From: Campylobacter sp.
GTDB taxonomy: Bacteria; Campylobacterota; Campylobacteria; Campylobacterales; Campylobacteraceae
Assembly: GCF_030528245.1 (NCBI RefSeq)
Contig: NZ_JAUMZG010000008.1
Coordinates: 1-43,441, forward strand
DNA length: 43,441 nt
Direction: 5' to 3'
Shown: in pieces, positions 32,560-42,106 of the stretch
Layout of the letters: the number at the start of each line of letters is the position of its first letter
Position numbering within the stretch: position 1 is the first letter of the stretch
Position numbers and translations under genes: made by a program
Notes under the pieces: model-generated
The model's database searches: none
What the model saw: only the letters and a program-made list of their open reading frames with translations
Told to the model about the DNA's origin: nothing

Positions 32560-34569
32560 TTAACAAAGTCCCGCTTCGGTTAAAAAGCAAGAGGGTTGAT
32601 AGTGGATTTTTTTATGATTGTCGTATTTGGCATAAGAAAGATAAAGACTGTTTTTCGCCCTTGTAACTGCCACATAAAAAAGCCGCCTCTCCTCCTCCAA
32701 ACTCCCCCCAGCGCCCATCAGCTTTTTGTTAGGAAAGCGATTTTGCGCCAGATCTACCACAAAAACCAGCTCAAATTCCAAGCCCTTGCTCGCGTGGATG
32801 CTTAACAAATTCACCCCCTTGCCACGACTGAGCTCGTTAGCGCCTAGGGTGAGAAAATTGTAATATTTATAAATATCGCCATAATCCTTAGTCATATTTT
32901 TCAAAGTCGCCATCCTCGATGCTATTTTTTCTAAGTTTTCGCTCTTTTTTAGCAGGTCCAATTGCCCAGCCTTATTGACGGCCTTTTTGCTGGCAAATTC
33001 CTCGCAAAGCTCCCTAAAAAGCGGATTATTGATGATGGAATCCACAAGCTCTAGCGGGTGTTTTGAGGGGTCAAGTTTTTTTAAAAATAAATAAATTTGC
33101 TCCAAATTTTTCGCGCAAGATTCGTTGATTTTAGCCAAAGAAAGTATAGGATGGCCACTAAAATCGCTCTCAAGCTTGAAGCGATCGGCGGAAGAAAATT
33201 CCTCCAAATCCGCAAAAAGCCCCAGTTGCATCTTTCTTTTTTCGCAAATTTGCAGCCCCATCTCCCCATCAGGCTCTAAAAATCCTCTCGCCAAACTCCC
33301 CCCACCAAGCCTCAAAAGCGTGTCAAAAATTTCCTTGGCCAAAACCCCGCCCACGCCCTTAGTGTGTCCCATCAAATGGATGAAGGCCATGATATCCTTA
33401 GGATTAACCACAAGGGCTAAAAACGCGCAAAAAGCCTTAACCTCTAGGCTCTCAAAAAAGCTCCCACTCCCCCTCCTCACGCAAGAAATCCCCCGTTCCC
33501 TCAGAGCCACCTCCATCCCGTCCGCGCTGGAATTGTTGCGAAAAATCACCGCCACCTCCTCCCAGTCCACGCCGCTTGCAAGTATCATTTTGGCGATGTT
33601 TTGATACTGCGCAAAAAGCTCGTCAAAAACGAGCAGAGTCGGCGGCTTGAATTCGTCCTTTCGCGTTACGATGAGCTCTTTGGGATAAAGCCTTTCGTTG
33701 TTTGAAATGACCTTGTTTGCGAGGGCTAAGATGCTTGAGGATGAACGGTAGTTTTTGTTGAGAGAAAAAATTTTAGCGTCCTTGAAGCGATGTTTGAAAC
33801 CACCGATAATATTAATATCCGCGCCGTTGAAGGCGTAAATGCTTTGATCATAATCCCCCACGCAAAACAAGCTTTTACTCCCAAAAGCCTCAATCAGCGA
33901 GCTTTGAAGGGCGTTGGTGTCTTGATATTCGTCCACTAAAATTTCCTCAAATTCATATTTTTGCGTTTTTAAAAGCTCTTTAAGATTGATAAGCAAATCG
34001 TTAAAATCCACATAATTGAAGCGTTTTTTTTCCTCCTCATACTCCCTGAGTATGTCCTCGTAAATGGCGGCGTAAATGCTGTGAGTGTCGTAATTTTCAC
34101 AAAACCACGCGTGAAAATCCTGCCCCCTTGTTTTATTTTGAAATAAAGAATACACATCGTATAAAAAGCTTGATTTGTAAGGCTCTAAATCGTCCAAATG
34201 CCTGAAATTTCTTTTTTCATACACGCTTTTTAAGAGGGTTTTCAGTTCGCCGGCCTGTTTGAGGGTGATGTTGTGATTGTTTTTTTTCAGCAAAGTATAA
34301 GCCGTGCTGTGAAAGGTGCCGGCCAGAATTTTGCCTGTGATTTTTGAGTCAAAATAACGACCCAGCCTAGCGATCATTTCTTTGCTCGCTTTGTTGGTGA
34401 AGGTCAGGAGCAGGATTTTCTCGGCCCCAACTCCCCGCTCCAGCAAATGCGCAATCCTAGCTACTATGGTGGAGGTTTTGCCCGTGCCAGCGCTAGCGAT
34501 GATGAGATTGTGCCCAAAGTCCGCTGTGGCCGCTAAATATTGCTCTTTGTTGAGTTGGGAAAGTGGCAT
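32560..34569 (-). CDS. SF1A DNA helicase, UvrD/PcrA/Rep-type (669 aa)
   Basis: This ATP-driven 3'-5' helicase has the superfamily-1 motifs. Near the N-terminus is the Q-type LNKEQYLAA, then Walker A SAGTGKTSTI (26-35) and motif Ia LTFTNKASKEM. Motif II reads LVDEYQDTN, motif III VGDYDQSIYAFNGA, and motifs V and VI near the end are LSIHASKGLEFELVFVVDL and ERRLFYVAVTRAK. A role in repair or in removing proteins from DNA is inferred. The protein is a little shorter than E. coli UvrD or Rep. ATG start with AAGGA six bases ahead. It corresponds to C. jejuni Cj0777, which is distinct from the uvrD ortholog in that genome, so I leave the symbol blank. Confidence 0.9.
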   Translation of the reverse strand: MPLSQLNKEQYLAATADFGHNLIIASAGTGKTSTIVARIAHLLERGVGAEKILLLTFTNKASKEMIARLGRYFDSKITGKILAGTFHSTAYTLLKKNNHNITLKQAGELKTLLKSVYEKRNFRHLDDLEPYKSSFLYDVYSLFQNKTRGQDFHAWFCENYDTHSIYAAIYEDILREYEEEKKRFNYVDFNDLLINLKELLKTQKYEFEEILVDEYQDTNALQSSLIEAFGSKSLFCVGDYDQSIYAFNGADINIIGGFKHRFKDAKIFSLNKNYRSSSSILALANKVISNNERLYPKELIVTRKDEFKPPTLLVFDELFAQYQNIAKMILASGVDWEEVAVIFRNNSSADGMEVALRERGISCVRRGSGSFFESLEVKAFCAFLALVVNPKDIMAFIHLMGHTKGVGGVLAKEIFDTLLRLGGGSLARGFLEPDGEMGLQICEKRKMQLGLFADLEEFSSADRFKLESDFSGHPILSLAKINESCAKNLEQIYLFLKKLDPSKHPLELVDSIINNPLFRELCEEFASKKAVNKAGQLDLLKKSENLEKIASRMATLKNMTKDYGDIYKYYNFLTLGANELSRGKGVNLLSIHASKGLEFELVFVVDLAQNRFPNKKLMGAGGSLEEERRLFYVAVTRAKNSLYLSYAKYDNHKKIHYQPSCFLTEAGLC

Positions 34570-34589
34570 GAGGATCCTTAAAATTTGGG

Positions 34590-34595
34590 ATTATA
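34590..34595 (-). promoter_or_regulatory. -10 box for the helicase gene
   Basis: Perfect TATAAT on the minus strand, about 20 nt before the helicase ATG. Confidence 0.5.
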
Positions 34596-34636
34596 AAAAA
34601 AATTGTTTAAAAAATGAAATTTTAACCTTCTTGTAG

Positions 34637-34642
34637 TAGAAT
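34637..34642 (+). promoter_or_regulatory. -10 box for the 34.7-kb gene and probably valS–metN–metI
   Basis: TAGAAT lies about 37 nt before the next ATG, divergent from the helicase promoter. The four genes that follow are closely spaced on the same strand. Confidence 0.45.
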
Positions 34643-34679
34643 GCGGCCTCGTTTGAAAATTCCCGCGTAAGGATTATGG

Positions 34680-35648
34680 ATGAATGTGAAGGTTTTTTCT
34701 ATACTGGTTGGCATACTTGTTGCTTTGATTGTGGCATTGGGCGGGACTTATTACTATCTTTTTGAATACCCTAAAACACAAACACGCCAGGCGATCCAAA
34801 ACCACGCGCAAAATTCAAACCCATCCAGCACTCAGGCATTCAGCGAGCCATCATTTGGAGAAAATTCAACCAACGCAAGCGGTCGTTTTGATGGGGGGGT
34901 TTCAAATTCTGTCATCGCACCGCAAAATGATGAAAACAATACGGCGCAAAGTCAGGCCCCTGTGCAGACCCCTATGCAAACTGCTGCGAGAGAGGACACG
35001 CAAGACAATATCAACCAGGCCCCGCCGCCTCCTAAAGCTAAAATTTCCAATGAAGAAAAGGCAGAAAGGCCGACCACCAAAGAGGTGAAAAAAGAAGAGA
35101 AAAAGCAAGAGAAGAGGCAAAGCGATAAACAAAACAAACAAAAAACCGCACTCAGCACCATTAAAGAATACCAGCAAAGGGGCAAGGATGGTCGCCTTGA
35201 ACCTGAGCTCAGCTCTGAGACGATTAAGGTTTATGTGATGGATGGCAAGGCTTTGAGTGAGTATAGGATCGGGCTTTTGAAGGATATGCTAGAGCCCATT
35301 CAGCTGCGCTCAAAAGACTATAATTTAAGCGTTTTCATCCAGATGCTGCCAAAAAATGAAATGAACATAAGCATTTACAACAAGGACATCATTTTTTCCA
35401 ACATGAAAAAGTCTTACAAGCACATTGACATCGGGCAGATCGCTCCCCATCTTAGCGATCCAGAAAGCCTAAATTCCAACATCAAAAGAGAGGAAGTCAT
35501 AGAGCGCATCGCCTTTAAGGTTGAAGAAGATGCGAAGGGCAGTGATTTTTCAAAGCATATTAAGGGTCTCAAAAAGGGGCTTGAAACCGCTCAGTATTTC
35601 TTTCCTTTTTGTGAAATCATCGAAATCAGCACCGCAGGCAAAAAATAG
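34680..35648 (+). CDS. membrane-anchored periplasmic protein of unknown function (322 aa)
   Basis: The layout is a single N-terminal helix (residues 4-29, VFSILVGILVALIVALG), then about 130 low-complexity residues rich in Asn, Gln, Ser, Pro and finally Lys/Glu, and a folded C-terminal domain (about 165-322) with alternating strands and helices. It is an anchor–spacer–domain plan, facing the periplasm. No family is recognised. ATG start, seven bases after AAGGA; it precedes valS by 21 bases, as does Cj0776c in C. jejuni. A G7 run at 34893-34899 lies in the spacer. A cell-envelope role is the only guess the layout allows. Confidence 0.75.
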   Translation: MNVKVFSILVGILVALIVALGGTYYYLFEYPKTQTRQAIQNHAQNSNPSSTQAFSEPSFGENSTNASGRFDGGVSNSVIAPQNDENNTAQSQAPVQTPMQTAAREDTQDNINQAPPPPKAKISNEEKAERPTTKEVKKEEKKQEKRQSDKQNKQKTALSTIKEYQQRGKDGRLEPELSSETIKVYVMDGKALSEYRIGLLKDMLEPIQLRSKDYNLSVFIQMLPKNEMNISIYNKDIIFSNMKKSYKHIDIGQIAPHLSDPESLNSNIKREEVIERIAFKVEEDAKGSDFSKHIKGLKKGLETAQYFFPFCEIIEISTAGKK

Positions 35649-35669
35649 GCTCAAATTTAGAGAGTTCTC

Positions 35670-38282
35670 ATGTATGATAAGGGCATAGAGCAAAGATATT
35701 ATCGACTTTGTGAGGAGAGAGGCTATTTTGAGCCTGATGCGAATAGGACCTTGCAAAAGGAGGGTAAGCATTTTTGCATCATGATGCCCCCGCCCAATGT
35801 CACGGGTGTTTTACACATAGGACACGCGCTGACCTTCACCCTGCAAGACATCATGACGCGCTACAAGAGAATGGACGGCTACAAAACTCTTTATCAGCCC
35901 GGGCTTGATCACGCTGGCATCGCTACGCAAAATGTGGTGGAAAAGCAGCTTTTAGCGCAGGGTATCAAAAAAGAAGATCTGGGCAGGGAAAAATTCATAG
36001 AGAAGGTTTGGGAGTGGAAAAATCAAAGCGGCGGTAAAATTTTAGAGCAGATGCGCGCCCTTGGCATCACACCTGCTTGGTCAAGGCTTCGTTTTACTAT
36101 GGATGAGGGGCTAGCAAATGCCGTTAAAAAAGCCTTTGTGGAGCTTTATGAAAAAAAATTCATCGTGCGGGGCGATTACATCATCAATTGGTGCACTCAC
36201 GATGGCGCCCTGAGTGATATCGAGGTGGAGTATAAAGAAAACAAAGGCAAACTCTACCACATCAAATACCCCCTAAAAGATAGCGATGAGGCCCTCATCG
36301 TAGCCACGACAAGGCCTGAGACCTTTTTTGGCGATAGCGCTGTGATGGTGCATCCCAAAGACGCGCGCTATCAAAATTTCATCGGCAAGGAGGTGCTCCT
36401 GCCCCTTTGCAATAGGGCGATAAAAATCATCGCTGATGCGAGCGTGGATAAGGACTTTGGCACGGGCGTGGTCAAGGTAACCCCCGCTCACGATATGAAC
36501 GACTACGAGGTGGGGCTAAGGCATGGCTTGGACTTCATTTGCGTTTTTGATGAGAGGGGCATTTTAAACGAGCGATGCCTTGAATTTGAGGGCATAGAAA
36601 GGCTTGAGGCTAGGGGTAAGATTGTGGAAAAGCTTTGCAATCTGGGCTTCATTGAAAAAATAGAAGATCATGATCATCAAGTGGGCTATTGCTATCGCTG
36701 TGATAACATCGTCGAGCCCTACATTTCCAAGCAATGGTTCGTCAAAAAAGAAATCGCCCAAAAAAGCATCGAAAAAATAGCCGCAGGCGGTGGGAAATTC
36801 TACCCAAGCCACTGGATCAATAGCTTCAACGCTTGGATGAGGGATCTCAAGGACTGGTGTATTTCAAGGCAGCTTTGGTGGGGGCATCAGATCCCCGTTT
36901 ATTACTGCGAGTGCGGGGCAGAATGGGCAGACGAGGGCACTCCCTCCCACTGCCCGAAGTGTCAGGGTGGGAATTTCAAGCAGGATGAGGATGTGCTTGA
37001 TACTTGGTTTAGCTCGGGGCTTTGGGCGATGAGTCCGCTTGGCTGGGGCAATGAAGAATGGGGCAAAAACGAGCTTTGGTTTGAGGGGGATTTGGAAAAT
37101 TTTTATCCCAATTCCCTGCTGATAACGGGCTTTGATATTTTGTTTTTCTGGGTGGCTAGGATGCAATTTTTAAGCACGAACGCCCTAGAAAATTTACCCT
37201 TCAAGCACATTTATTTGCACGCTTTGGTCAAAGACGCGCAAGGGCGAAAGATGAGCAAGAGCCTTGGCAATGTCATCGATCCTAGTGCTTGCATTGAGGA
37301 GTATAGTGCGGATATTTTGCGCTTTGCTCTAGCCCTGCTTGCCGTGCAAGGACGGGATATAAAACTCAGCGATGATAAGCTTTTGCAGGTGAGAAATTTT
37401 ACCAATAAGCTTTACAACGGGGCGAATTATTTGCTTTTGAATCAAGAAAAATTTGAAGATTTGGAGGGGCTTCAGGTCCAAAGTGGTCCGGGACGCTACA
37501 TCCACGCGAAATTTATGAACTGCATAAGGCAAACACGGGAGAATTTGGACAACTATCGCTTCAATGACGCGGCCAATGTTTTGTATAAATTTTTCTGGGA
37601 CGATTTTTGCGACTGGGGGATAGAGCTTAGTAAGGCGGATAAGGGCAGCGTGGGTGAGCTTGGCAGCATTTTCAAAGAAGCGCTTAAGCTTTTGCATCCC
37701 TTCATGCCCTTTATCAGCGAGTATCTCTACCACAAACTCAGCAAAAGTGAGCTTGAAAGCAGCCCGTCCATTATGATAAGTGCCTATCCAAAGTGTGGGG
37801 ATGGGGATGGGGAGATTGAGCAAATTTTTGCCCTTTTGATTGAGAGTATCGTGAGTTTGCGCCGTGCCAAAAGCCTGATGGATTTGGGAAATTCTAAGAT
37901 TCAAAAGGCCTTTATTAAATTCAACAATGAGCATTTTGAGGAAAGGATCGCCCCTTATCAAAATTTCATCACCCTCCTTTCAAAATGCGAAAGCGTGGAA
38001 TTCATCCGACAAAGACCCGCAAAATCCCTCTGCGATGTGAGTGAAAACCTAGAAATTCACATAAAGCTTGATAATATAGACCTGAGCGTGATCTTAGCGA
38101 GGCTTGAAAATCAAAAGAGCAAACTGGAAAAAGAAAAAGCCAAGCTCGTCGCCATGCTGAGTAATGAAAAATTTGTAGCCAAGGCTCCTAAGGAGGTCAT
38201 AGCGCAAAACGAAGAGGCTCTTGGCGCTTTGGAAATTCGGCTTGAAAAGATAGAAACTGAGCTTGCAAATTTAAGGGGATGA
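35670..38282 (+). CDS. valS: valyl-tRNA synthetase
   Basis: This class I enzyme charges tRNA-Val. HIGH is present as HIGH at 49-52 within [15 protein letters not shown], and KMSKS at 527-531. The editing domain holds [17 protein letters not shown], and [18 protein letters not shown] and [19 protein letters not shown] are typical of ValS. The last 65 residues form the tRNA-binding coiled coil ([22 protein letters not shown]). The 870 aa are the usual length. ATG start with only a weak ribosome site. The stop is one base before the metN TTG, so the two are cotranscribed. Confidence 0.97.
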   Translation: MYDKGIEQRYYRLCEERGYFEPDANRTLQKEGKHFCIMMPPPNVTGVLHIGHALTFTLQDIMTRYKRMDGYKTLYQPGLDHAGIATQNVVEKQLLAQGIKKEDLGREKFIEKVWEWKNQSGGKILEQMRALGITPAWSRLRFTMDEGLANAVKKAFVELYEKKFIVRGDYIINWCTHDGALSDIEVEYKENKGKLYHIKYPLKDSDEALIVATTRPETFFGDSAVMVHPKDARYQNFIGKEVLLPLCNRAIKIIADASVDKDFGTGVVKVTPAHDMNDYEVGLRHGLDFICVFDERGILNERCLEFEGIERLEARGKIVEKLCNLGFIEKIEDHDHQVGYCYRCDNIVEPYISKQWFVKKEIAQKSIEKIAAGGGKFYPSHWINSFNAWMRDLKDWCISRQLWWGHQIPVYYCECGAEWADEGTPSHCPKCQGGNFKQDEDVLDTWFSSGLWAMSPLGWGNEEWGKNELWFEGDLENFYPNSLLITGFDILFFWVARMQFLSTNALENLPFKHIYLHALVKDAQGRKMSKSLGNVIDPSACIEEYSADILRFALALLAVQGRDIKLSDDKLLQVRNFTNKLYNGANYLLLNQEKFEDLEGLQVQSGPGRYIHAKFMNCIRQTRENLDNYRFNDAANVLYKFFWDDFCDWGIELSKADKGSVGELGSIFKEALKLLHPFMPFISEYLYHKLSKSELESSPSIMISAYPKCGDGDGEIEQIFALLIESIVSLRRAKSLMDLGNSKIQKAFIKFNNEHFEERIAPYQNFITLLSKCESVEFIRQRPAKSLCDVSENLEIHIKLDNIDLSVILARLENQKSKLEKEKAKLVAMLSNEKFVAKAPKEVIAQNEEALGALEIRLEKIETELANLRG

Positions 38283-38283
38283 T

Positions 38284-39291
38284 TTGATCAAAATAGAAAA
38301 TTTAAAGAAATATTACGGCAAAGATTTGGTCATCGATGGGGTTTCTTTGGAGGTGAAAAAGGGTGAAATTTACGCCATTGTCGGGCATAGCGGGGCGGGT
38401 AAATCCACGCTTCTTAGGTGCATCAATGGGCTTGAAAACTATCAGGATGGTAGGCTGGAAGTCTTCGGTCAAGAAATCAAAAATTTGATCCAAAACAAGC
38501 CCAAAGAGCTTAGAAATTTGAGAAAAGATATGGGGATGATTTTTCAAAATTTTGCCCTGATGGAGCGGAAAAATGTCTTTGAAAACATCGCGATGCCGCT
38601 AAGAATTCACTACACGCAGTGCAAAATCCACTCCAAGCTCTTTCAAAAAGACTATATGAGCGAGGATGCCATCAAAAAAAGGATCGGCGAGCTTTTAGAC
38701 ATTGTGGGGCTCAGTCATAAGGCAAAATCCTCTCCCAGAGAGCTGAGTGGGGGGCAAAAACAAAGGGTTGCCATCGCTCGTGCCCTAGCACTCAATCCTA
38801 AAATTTTACTCAGTGATGAGGCGACTTCGGCGCTGGATCCCAACACGACTAAAAATATTTTAGAGCTCATTTCAAAAATCAATAAAGAACTTGGCATCAG
38901 CGTGGTTTTGGTAACGCACGAGATGGATGTGGTCAAGGAAATAGCGCAAAAGGTCGTTCTTTTGGAGCATGGTAAAATCATAGGTGGTGGCAAGATCGAT
39001 GCGCTGTTTTTAAAGCCGAATGCGAAAATGAGGGAATTTTTAGGCGAGAGTGATTTTTTGCCGGATACGGGGCTGAATGTCAAGCTTTATTTTCCTAAGG
39101 AGGTGGCGCAAAATAGCGTTATCACGCATATGGCGAGGAGCTTGGATATTGATTTTAACATCGTGTGGGGAAAGATAGAAAAGCTCAATAATGCTGCCCT
39201 AGGGAATTTGGTGATCAACATCAATCCTAAGGATAAGGATAGAATTCTTGCTTGTCTTGAAGAGCATGGCGTTTTGTGGGAGGTGGTTTGA
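38284..39291 (+). CDS. metN: methionine ABC transporter ATP-binding protein
   Basis: This is the ATPase of the D/L-methionine importer. Walker A is GHSGAGKST (34-42), the signature LSGGQKQR, Walker B ILLSDEAT (Ser-Asp where most have Leu-Asp), and the H-loop VTHE. Residues from about 260 on form the C-terminal NIL/ACT-like domain that binds methionine and shuts off transport. The start is TTG, six bases after AAGGGG; the nearby ATG runs straight into a stop. It sits one base after valS, and its TGA shares one base with the metI ATG. Confidence 0.93.
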   Translation: MIKIENLKKYYGKDLVIDGVSLEVKKGEIYAIVGHSGAGKSTLLRCINGLENYQDGRLEVFGQEIKNLIQNKPKELRNLRKDMGMIFQNFALMERKNVFENIAMPLRIHYTQCKIHSKLFQKDYMSEDAIKKRIGELLDIVGLSHKAKSSPRELSGGQKQRVAIARALALNPKILLSDEATSALDPNTTKNILELISKINKELGISVVLVTHEMDVVKEIAQKVVLLEHGKIIGGGKIDALFLKPNAKMREFLGESDFLPDTGLNVKLYFPKEVAQNSVITHMARSLDIDFNIVWGKIEKLNNAALGNLVININPKDKDRILACLEEHGVLWEVV

Positions 39292-40121
39292 TGGGTGGAT
39301 TTTTCAACCGTGTGGCGGAATTCATCGCTAGCGTTTCGTGGCAGGAGATCGAAGAAACCTGCATCAACTCGCTATTAAATTTTGGACAAAACTATGAAAA
39401 TATTTTAAAACAGGCTTTAAACGAGACGATTTATATGAGCTTGATGTCTGTTTTTGTAGGATTTTTATTGGCGATTGTGCCGGGGATTTTACTCACAATC
39501 TGGGGACGCGGTGGGCTCAAAGAAAATCCCGTGGCTTACGCTGCTTTGGACTTTATCACAAATATTTTACGCGCCTTTCCCTTTCTCATACTCATCATCG
39601 TGCTTTTGCCCTTGTCAAAAATCATAGTCGGCACAAGCATAGGCACAAGCGCTATCATTACGCCCCTAGCCATAGGGATAGCGCCCTATTTGGCGAAGAT
39701 GCTTGAGGGCGCCTTTAAGGAGATCGATAGGGGTGTCATCGAGGCGGCAAAATCCTACGGAGCAAGCGATTTTCAAATTATTTTTAAAGTCATCTTCGTC
39801 GAGGCCCTACCCAACATCATCAGTGGACTCACGCTAACCCTCATTTTTACGATAGGCTTTTCAGCACTAGCAGGAACCATAGGCGGGGGGGGGCTCGGGG
39901 ATGTGGCCATCCGCTACGGCTATGAGCGCTTTGACACTGTGATAATGATACAAACGGTCATCATCCTGCTGATCATGGTGCAGATTGTGCAAATTTTGGG
40001 CAATATCTTTTACGCTTGGGCGAAAAATTGCAGAGAAATGCTCATTGTTTTGAGCTTGGTTGGGTTGGTTTTATTGAAATTGGTTTTTGATTTTTGTTGT
40101 CATAGTAATGTGGAATTGTGA
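39291..40121 (+). CDS. metI: methionine ABC transporter permease
   Basis: This is the membrane subunit paired with MetN. After a soluble N-terminal stretch come five to six helices and the coupling EAA loop, EAAKSYGASDFQIIFKVIFV, where MetN docks. The conserved TIGGGGLGDVAIRYGYERFD follows. The ATG at 39291 overlaps the metN stop (TGATG) and has GGGAGG eight bases ahead; an upstream GTG frame is ignored. A run of nine G's (39885-39893) encodes three of the glycines of GGGGLGD. The C-terminus has an extra hydrophobic segment and ends in Cys-Cys-His. No metQ follows, unlike in C. jejuni. Confidence 0.93.
   Translation: MGGFFNRVAEFIASVSWQEIEETCINSLLNFGQNYENILKQALNETIYMSLMSVFVGFLLAIVPGILLTIWGRGGLKENPVAYAALDFITNILRAFPFLILIIVLLPLSKIIVGTSIGTSAIITPLAIGIAPYLAKMLEGAFKEIDRGVIEAAKSYGASDFQIIFKVIFVEALPNIISGLTLTLIFTIGFSALAGTIGGGGLGDVAIRYGYERFDTVIMIQTVIILLIMVQIVQILGNIFYAWAKNCREMLIVLSLVGLVLLKLVFDFCCHSNVEL
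39885..39893 (+). repeat. G9 homopolymer in metI
   Basis: Nine consecutive G's after GGC, in frame as GGG GGG GGG. Loss or gain of one G would frameshift metI at about residue 199 of 276. Confidence 0.9.
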
Positions 40122-41282
40122 TTGATTCATTTAAAAAAGGTAGCTCATCAATCTAATGTATAAATTTGTCTCATACTCTTCTAAAATGGCGTCAAAATGA
40201 CACATAAACTAACTTAAAAAATTTATCTCATTTAAGATTATTGGTTTTAGCTTGAGAATTTGCTATTGATTTGCATGATGGATATAAAGGCTCTTCTGTG
40301 GTGAAAAACAATTTTGATTTCAGGCACTTCTTTAAAACAACTCGAGCTTTCTATGTCCCCAAACATAGATTTTCTAATGAATTTAGAATAAATTTAATAT
40401 ATGAATCAGCTTTTTGATAATATCTTTTAATTTTTTAAAAATTCACTCGATCAATTTTTTAACTTCGTCAATGATTTTAATTCATCAGTAATGCAAAAAA
40501 CAGTCTCTTTAATGAATATTGTGTGATTTGGGAGTTATTTTAAAAAACAAGTGATAATTTAAAATACATTAAAACATTCTCATAAAATCAATTAAAAAAG
40601 TTTGTATCGCCAAAAAATTAGAGCAAATACATTTATCAAATCACAAAATTAAATTGTCAAATTTTTTCATCAATTAAAATTTTTTGCAACAAAACCTTAA
40701 AACTGCAAAAACATCAATATATTTTTTATTTGACTTTCGCAATTTCACACTGAAACTTCTCGCATCATCGCGATGCCTCACATTCTCCAGTTACAAAGAT
40801 GAAATAAAATAAGAAATATTTCGATCTCTTTTCTGGTCAAAATCCGCACCGCTTTCATAAACTTAAAAAATTAAAATTTTAAAATTAAATCTTAAGCACT
40901 AAAAATTCCATTCTTAAAAATGGAAATTTTATTCTAAGTCAAAAACTAACTCCCATTCAAACAAGAATAAAAAAACAATATAATCGCTTCAATCAAATTT
41001 CGTATAAAAATATTTTTTAATTTAACTTATCAAAAAGAAAAAATGATCTCATTTGCATCTTGCGCTATAATGCACTCGAGTTCGCCAAAAATCAAGCTTT
41101 ATCTTGCAAAAACACGGTCGCATCGGCTCCAATAATCTTTCACCCATAATAACAATACTAAAAATACACTCAGAGTCCTCAAATTATCATTATTCTTTGC
41201 AGCTATTTCACAACACTGCTTAAATCTCCACAAAACCTTTATTTTTAAAACAAATTCAAAACGAAGCATCAAGGGAGAAAAG
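40122..41282. other. A/T-rich gene-poor region, no intact gene seen
   Basis: About 1.16 kb between metI and tRNA-Ser, visibly richer in A/T than the rest of the window and full of stops in all frames. The longest frames without a start are about 50 codons; one on the plus strand (40256-40417) has a protein-like look (KNNFDFRHFFKTTRAFYVP). A TATAAT at 41066-41071 leads only into a 21-codon frame. No IS ends, direct repeats, tRNA-derived att copy or strong terminator is recognised. The simplest reading is eroded genes, possibly the lost methionine-binding lipoprotein genes. Confidence 0.6.
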
Positions 41283-41373
41283 TGGCGGACAGAGAGGGAT
41301 TTGAACCCTCGAGACCCGTTTGAGATCTGCACCCTTAGCAGGGGTGTGGTTTCAGCCGCTCACCCATCTGTCC
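41283..41373 (-). tRNA. tRNA-Ser (anticodon GCU)
   Basis: On the minus strand GGACAGA (acceptor 5') pairs with TCTGTCC, followed by discriminator G and an encoded CCA. The D-arm holds GGGTGAGCGGCTGAAACC. The anticodon stem CACCC/GGGTG encloses loop CTGCTAA with anticodon GCT. A long variable arm (GATCTC...GGGTCTC region) marks a class II serine tRNA, and the T-arm has GGGTTCAAATCCC. It reads AGC and AGU codons. It is 91 nt including CCA. Confidence 0.96.
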
Positions 41374-41375
41374 AA

Positions 41376-41415
41376 AATAAAGGCTTGATTATATGAAAAA
41401 TACATAATTTCAAGC
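41376..41415 (-). terminator. hairpin after the PepSY-like gene, ahead of tRNA-Ser
   Basis: GCTTGA and TCAAGC pair around an A/T-rich partly self-complementary middle, followed on the minus strand by CTTTATTTT. It would end transcription from the gene upstream. Confidence 0.45.
41388..41393 (-). promoter_or_regulatory. -10 box for tRNA-Ser
   Basis: Perfect TATAAT on the minus strand, 14 nt before the tRNA 5' end; it lies inside the preceding hairpin. Confidence 0.5.
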
Positions 41416-41428
41416 TTAAAACTGGACC

Positions 41429-41986
41429 CTACAAACTCAAATAAGCCAAAGCCAGAGTCACGAAAAAGCCCAAGGCTAAGATAGCCAATTGCCTACCCCT
41501 ATCCCTCTTGCTAGCAAACAGGGTCATCATCAGCCCCGAAAGATAAAGCAAAAATAAAACCACCCCAAAGCCCACCGCAAGGATGGAAAAATACCACTTC
41601 CCCTTATCCTTATGAAGCATGATCATATCGCCCAGCAGGCTTCTGGTTTTGAGCACGACCTCATAGCTACCATTTCCTTTATCCATCATGCTCACACTAT
41701 AATGCACACCCCCCATAGTGAGCGGGACATCATCGCCCCCGCCCCGCCCCTTTTTCAGCTCGGTATCGTTTGGAATTTTGAGCCCATTTTCCTTTAAAAA
41801 TTTCACAAGCTCCTCGCCCTCCTGACCGGGAGGGATATTTTTTTGCATCGTAAGGCTCTCTTTTTTGATGCCCGTGTCTTGATTGAAGCCAAAAATGTAG
41901 GCCAAGCCCGTCAACGCAAACAAAAAAGCAACGGGTAAGAAAAAAAGACTGGTATAAATATGCATTTGTCGAAAAAATTTGTTCAT
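41429..41986 (-). CDS. PepSY-TM-like inner-membrane protein (185 aa)
   Basis: One N-terminal helix after a short basic start (FRQMHIYTSLFFLPVAFLFA) is followed by a periplasmic domain of about 95 residues with a GRGGGDD turn, then two helices at about 132-158 and 165-183. Histidines sit at the membrane edges (His9, and His in MIMLHKDKGKWYF). This is the plan of small PepSY-associated membrane proteins, often linked to iron or haem reduction. The true start is the ATG at 41986 with AAGGAG eight bases ahead; a longer frame to 42076 lacks such support. Single gene, divergent from the GT39-like gene. Function not settled. Confidence 0.7.
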   Translation of the reverse strand: MNKFFRQMHIYTSLFFLPVAFLFALTGLAYIFGFNQDTGIKKESLTMQKNIPPGQEGEELVKFLKENGLKIPNDTELKKGRGGGDDVPLTMGGVHYSVSMMDKGNGSYEVVLKTRSLLGDMIMLHKDKGKWYFSILAVGFGVVLFLLYLSGLMMTLFASKRDRGRQLAILALGFFVTLALAYLSL

Positions 41987-42094
41987 CGCCTTGCTCCTTG
42001 AAGTGAAATATGAAGGGATTTTAAAGCCTTTATGTGAAGCTAAAGTGAAATTCAAGCCATCACAATGCAAAAGCAAGTTATAAATTTAAAGTGC

Positions 42095-42100
42095 TAAAAT
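42095..42100 (+). promoter_or_regulatory. candidate -10 box for the GT39-like gene
   Basis: TAAAAT ends six bases before the ATG and no ribosome site is present, so the mRNA may be leaderless. A TATAAA at 42079-42084 is an alternative. Confidence 0.35.
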
Positions 42101-42106
42101 CACCCC

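Noticed and set aside
41283-41310. tRNA-Ser 3' end as an attachment site for an integrated element
   Set aside because: I found no second copy of the tRNA end nearby and no integrase.
41099-41332. 77-codon minus-strand frame over the tRNA-Ser 3' end
   Set aside because: It runs through the tRNA and A/T-rich DNA, has no ribosome site and no recognisable motif.
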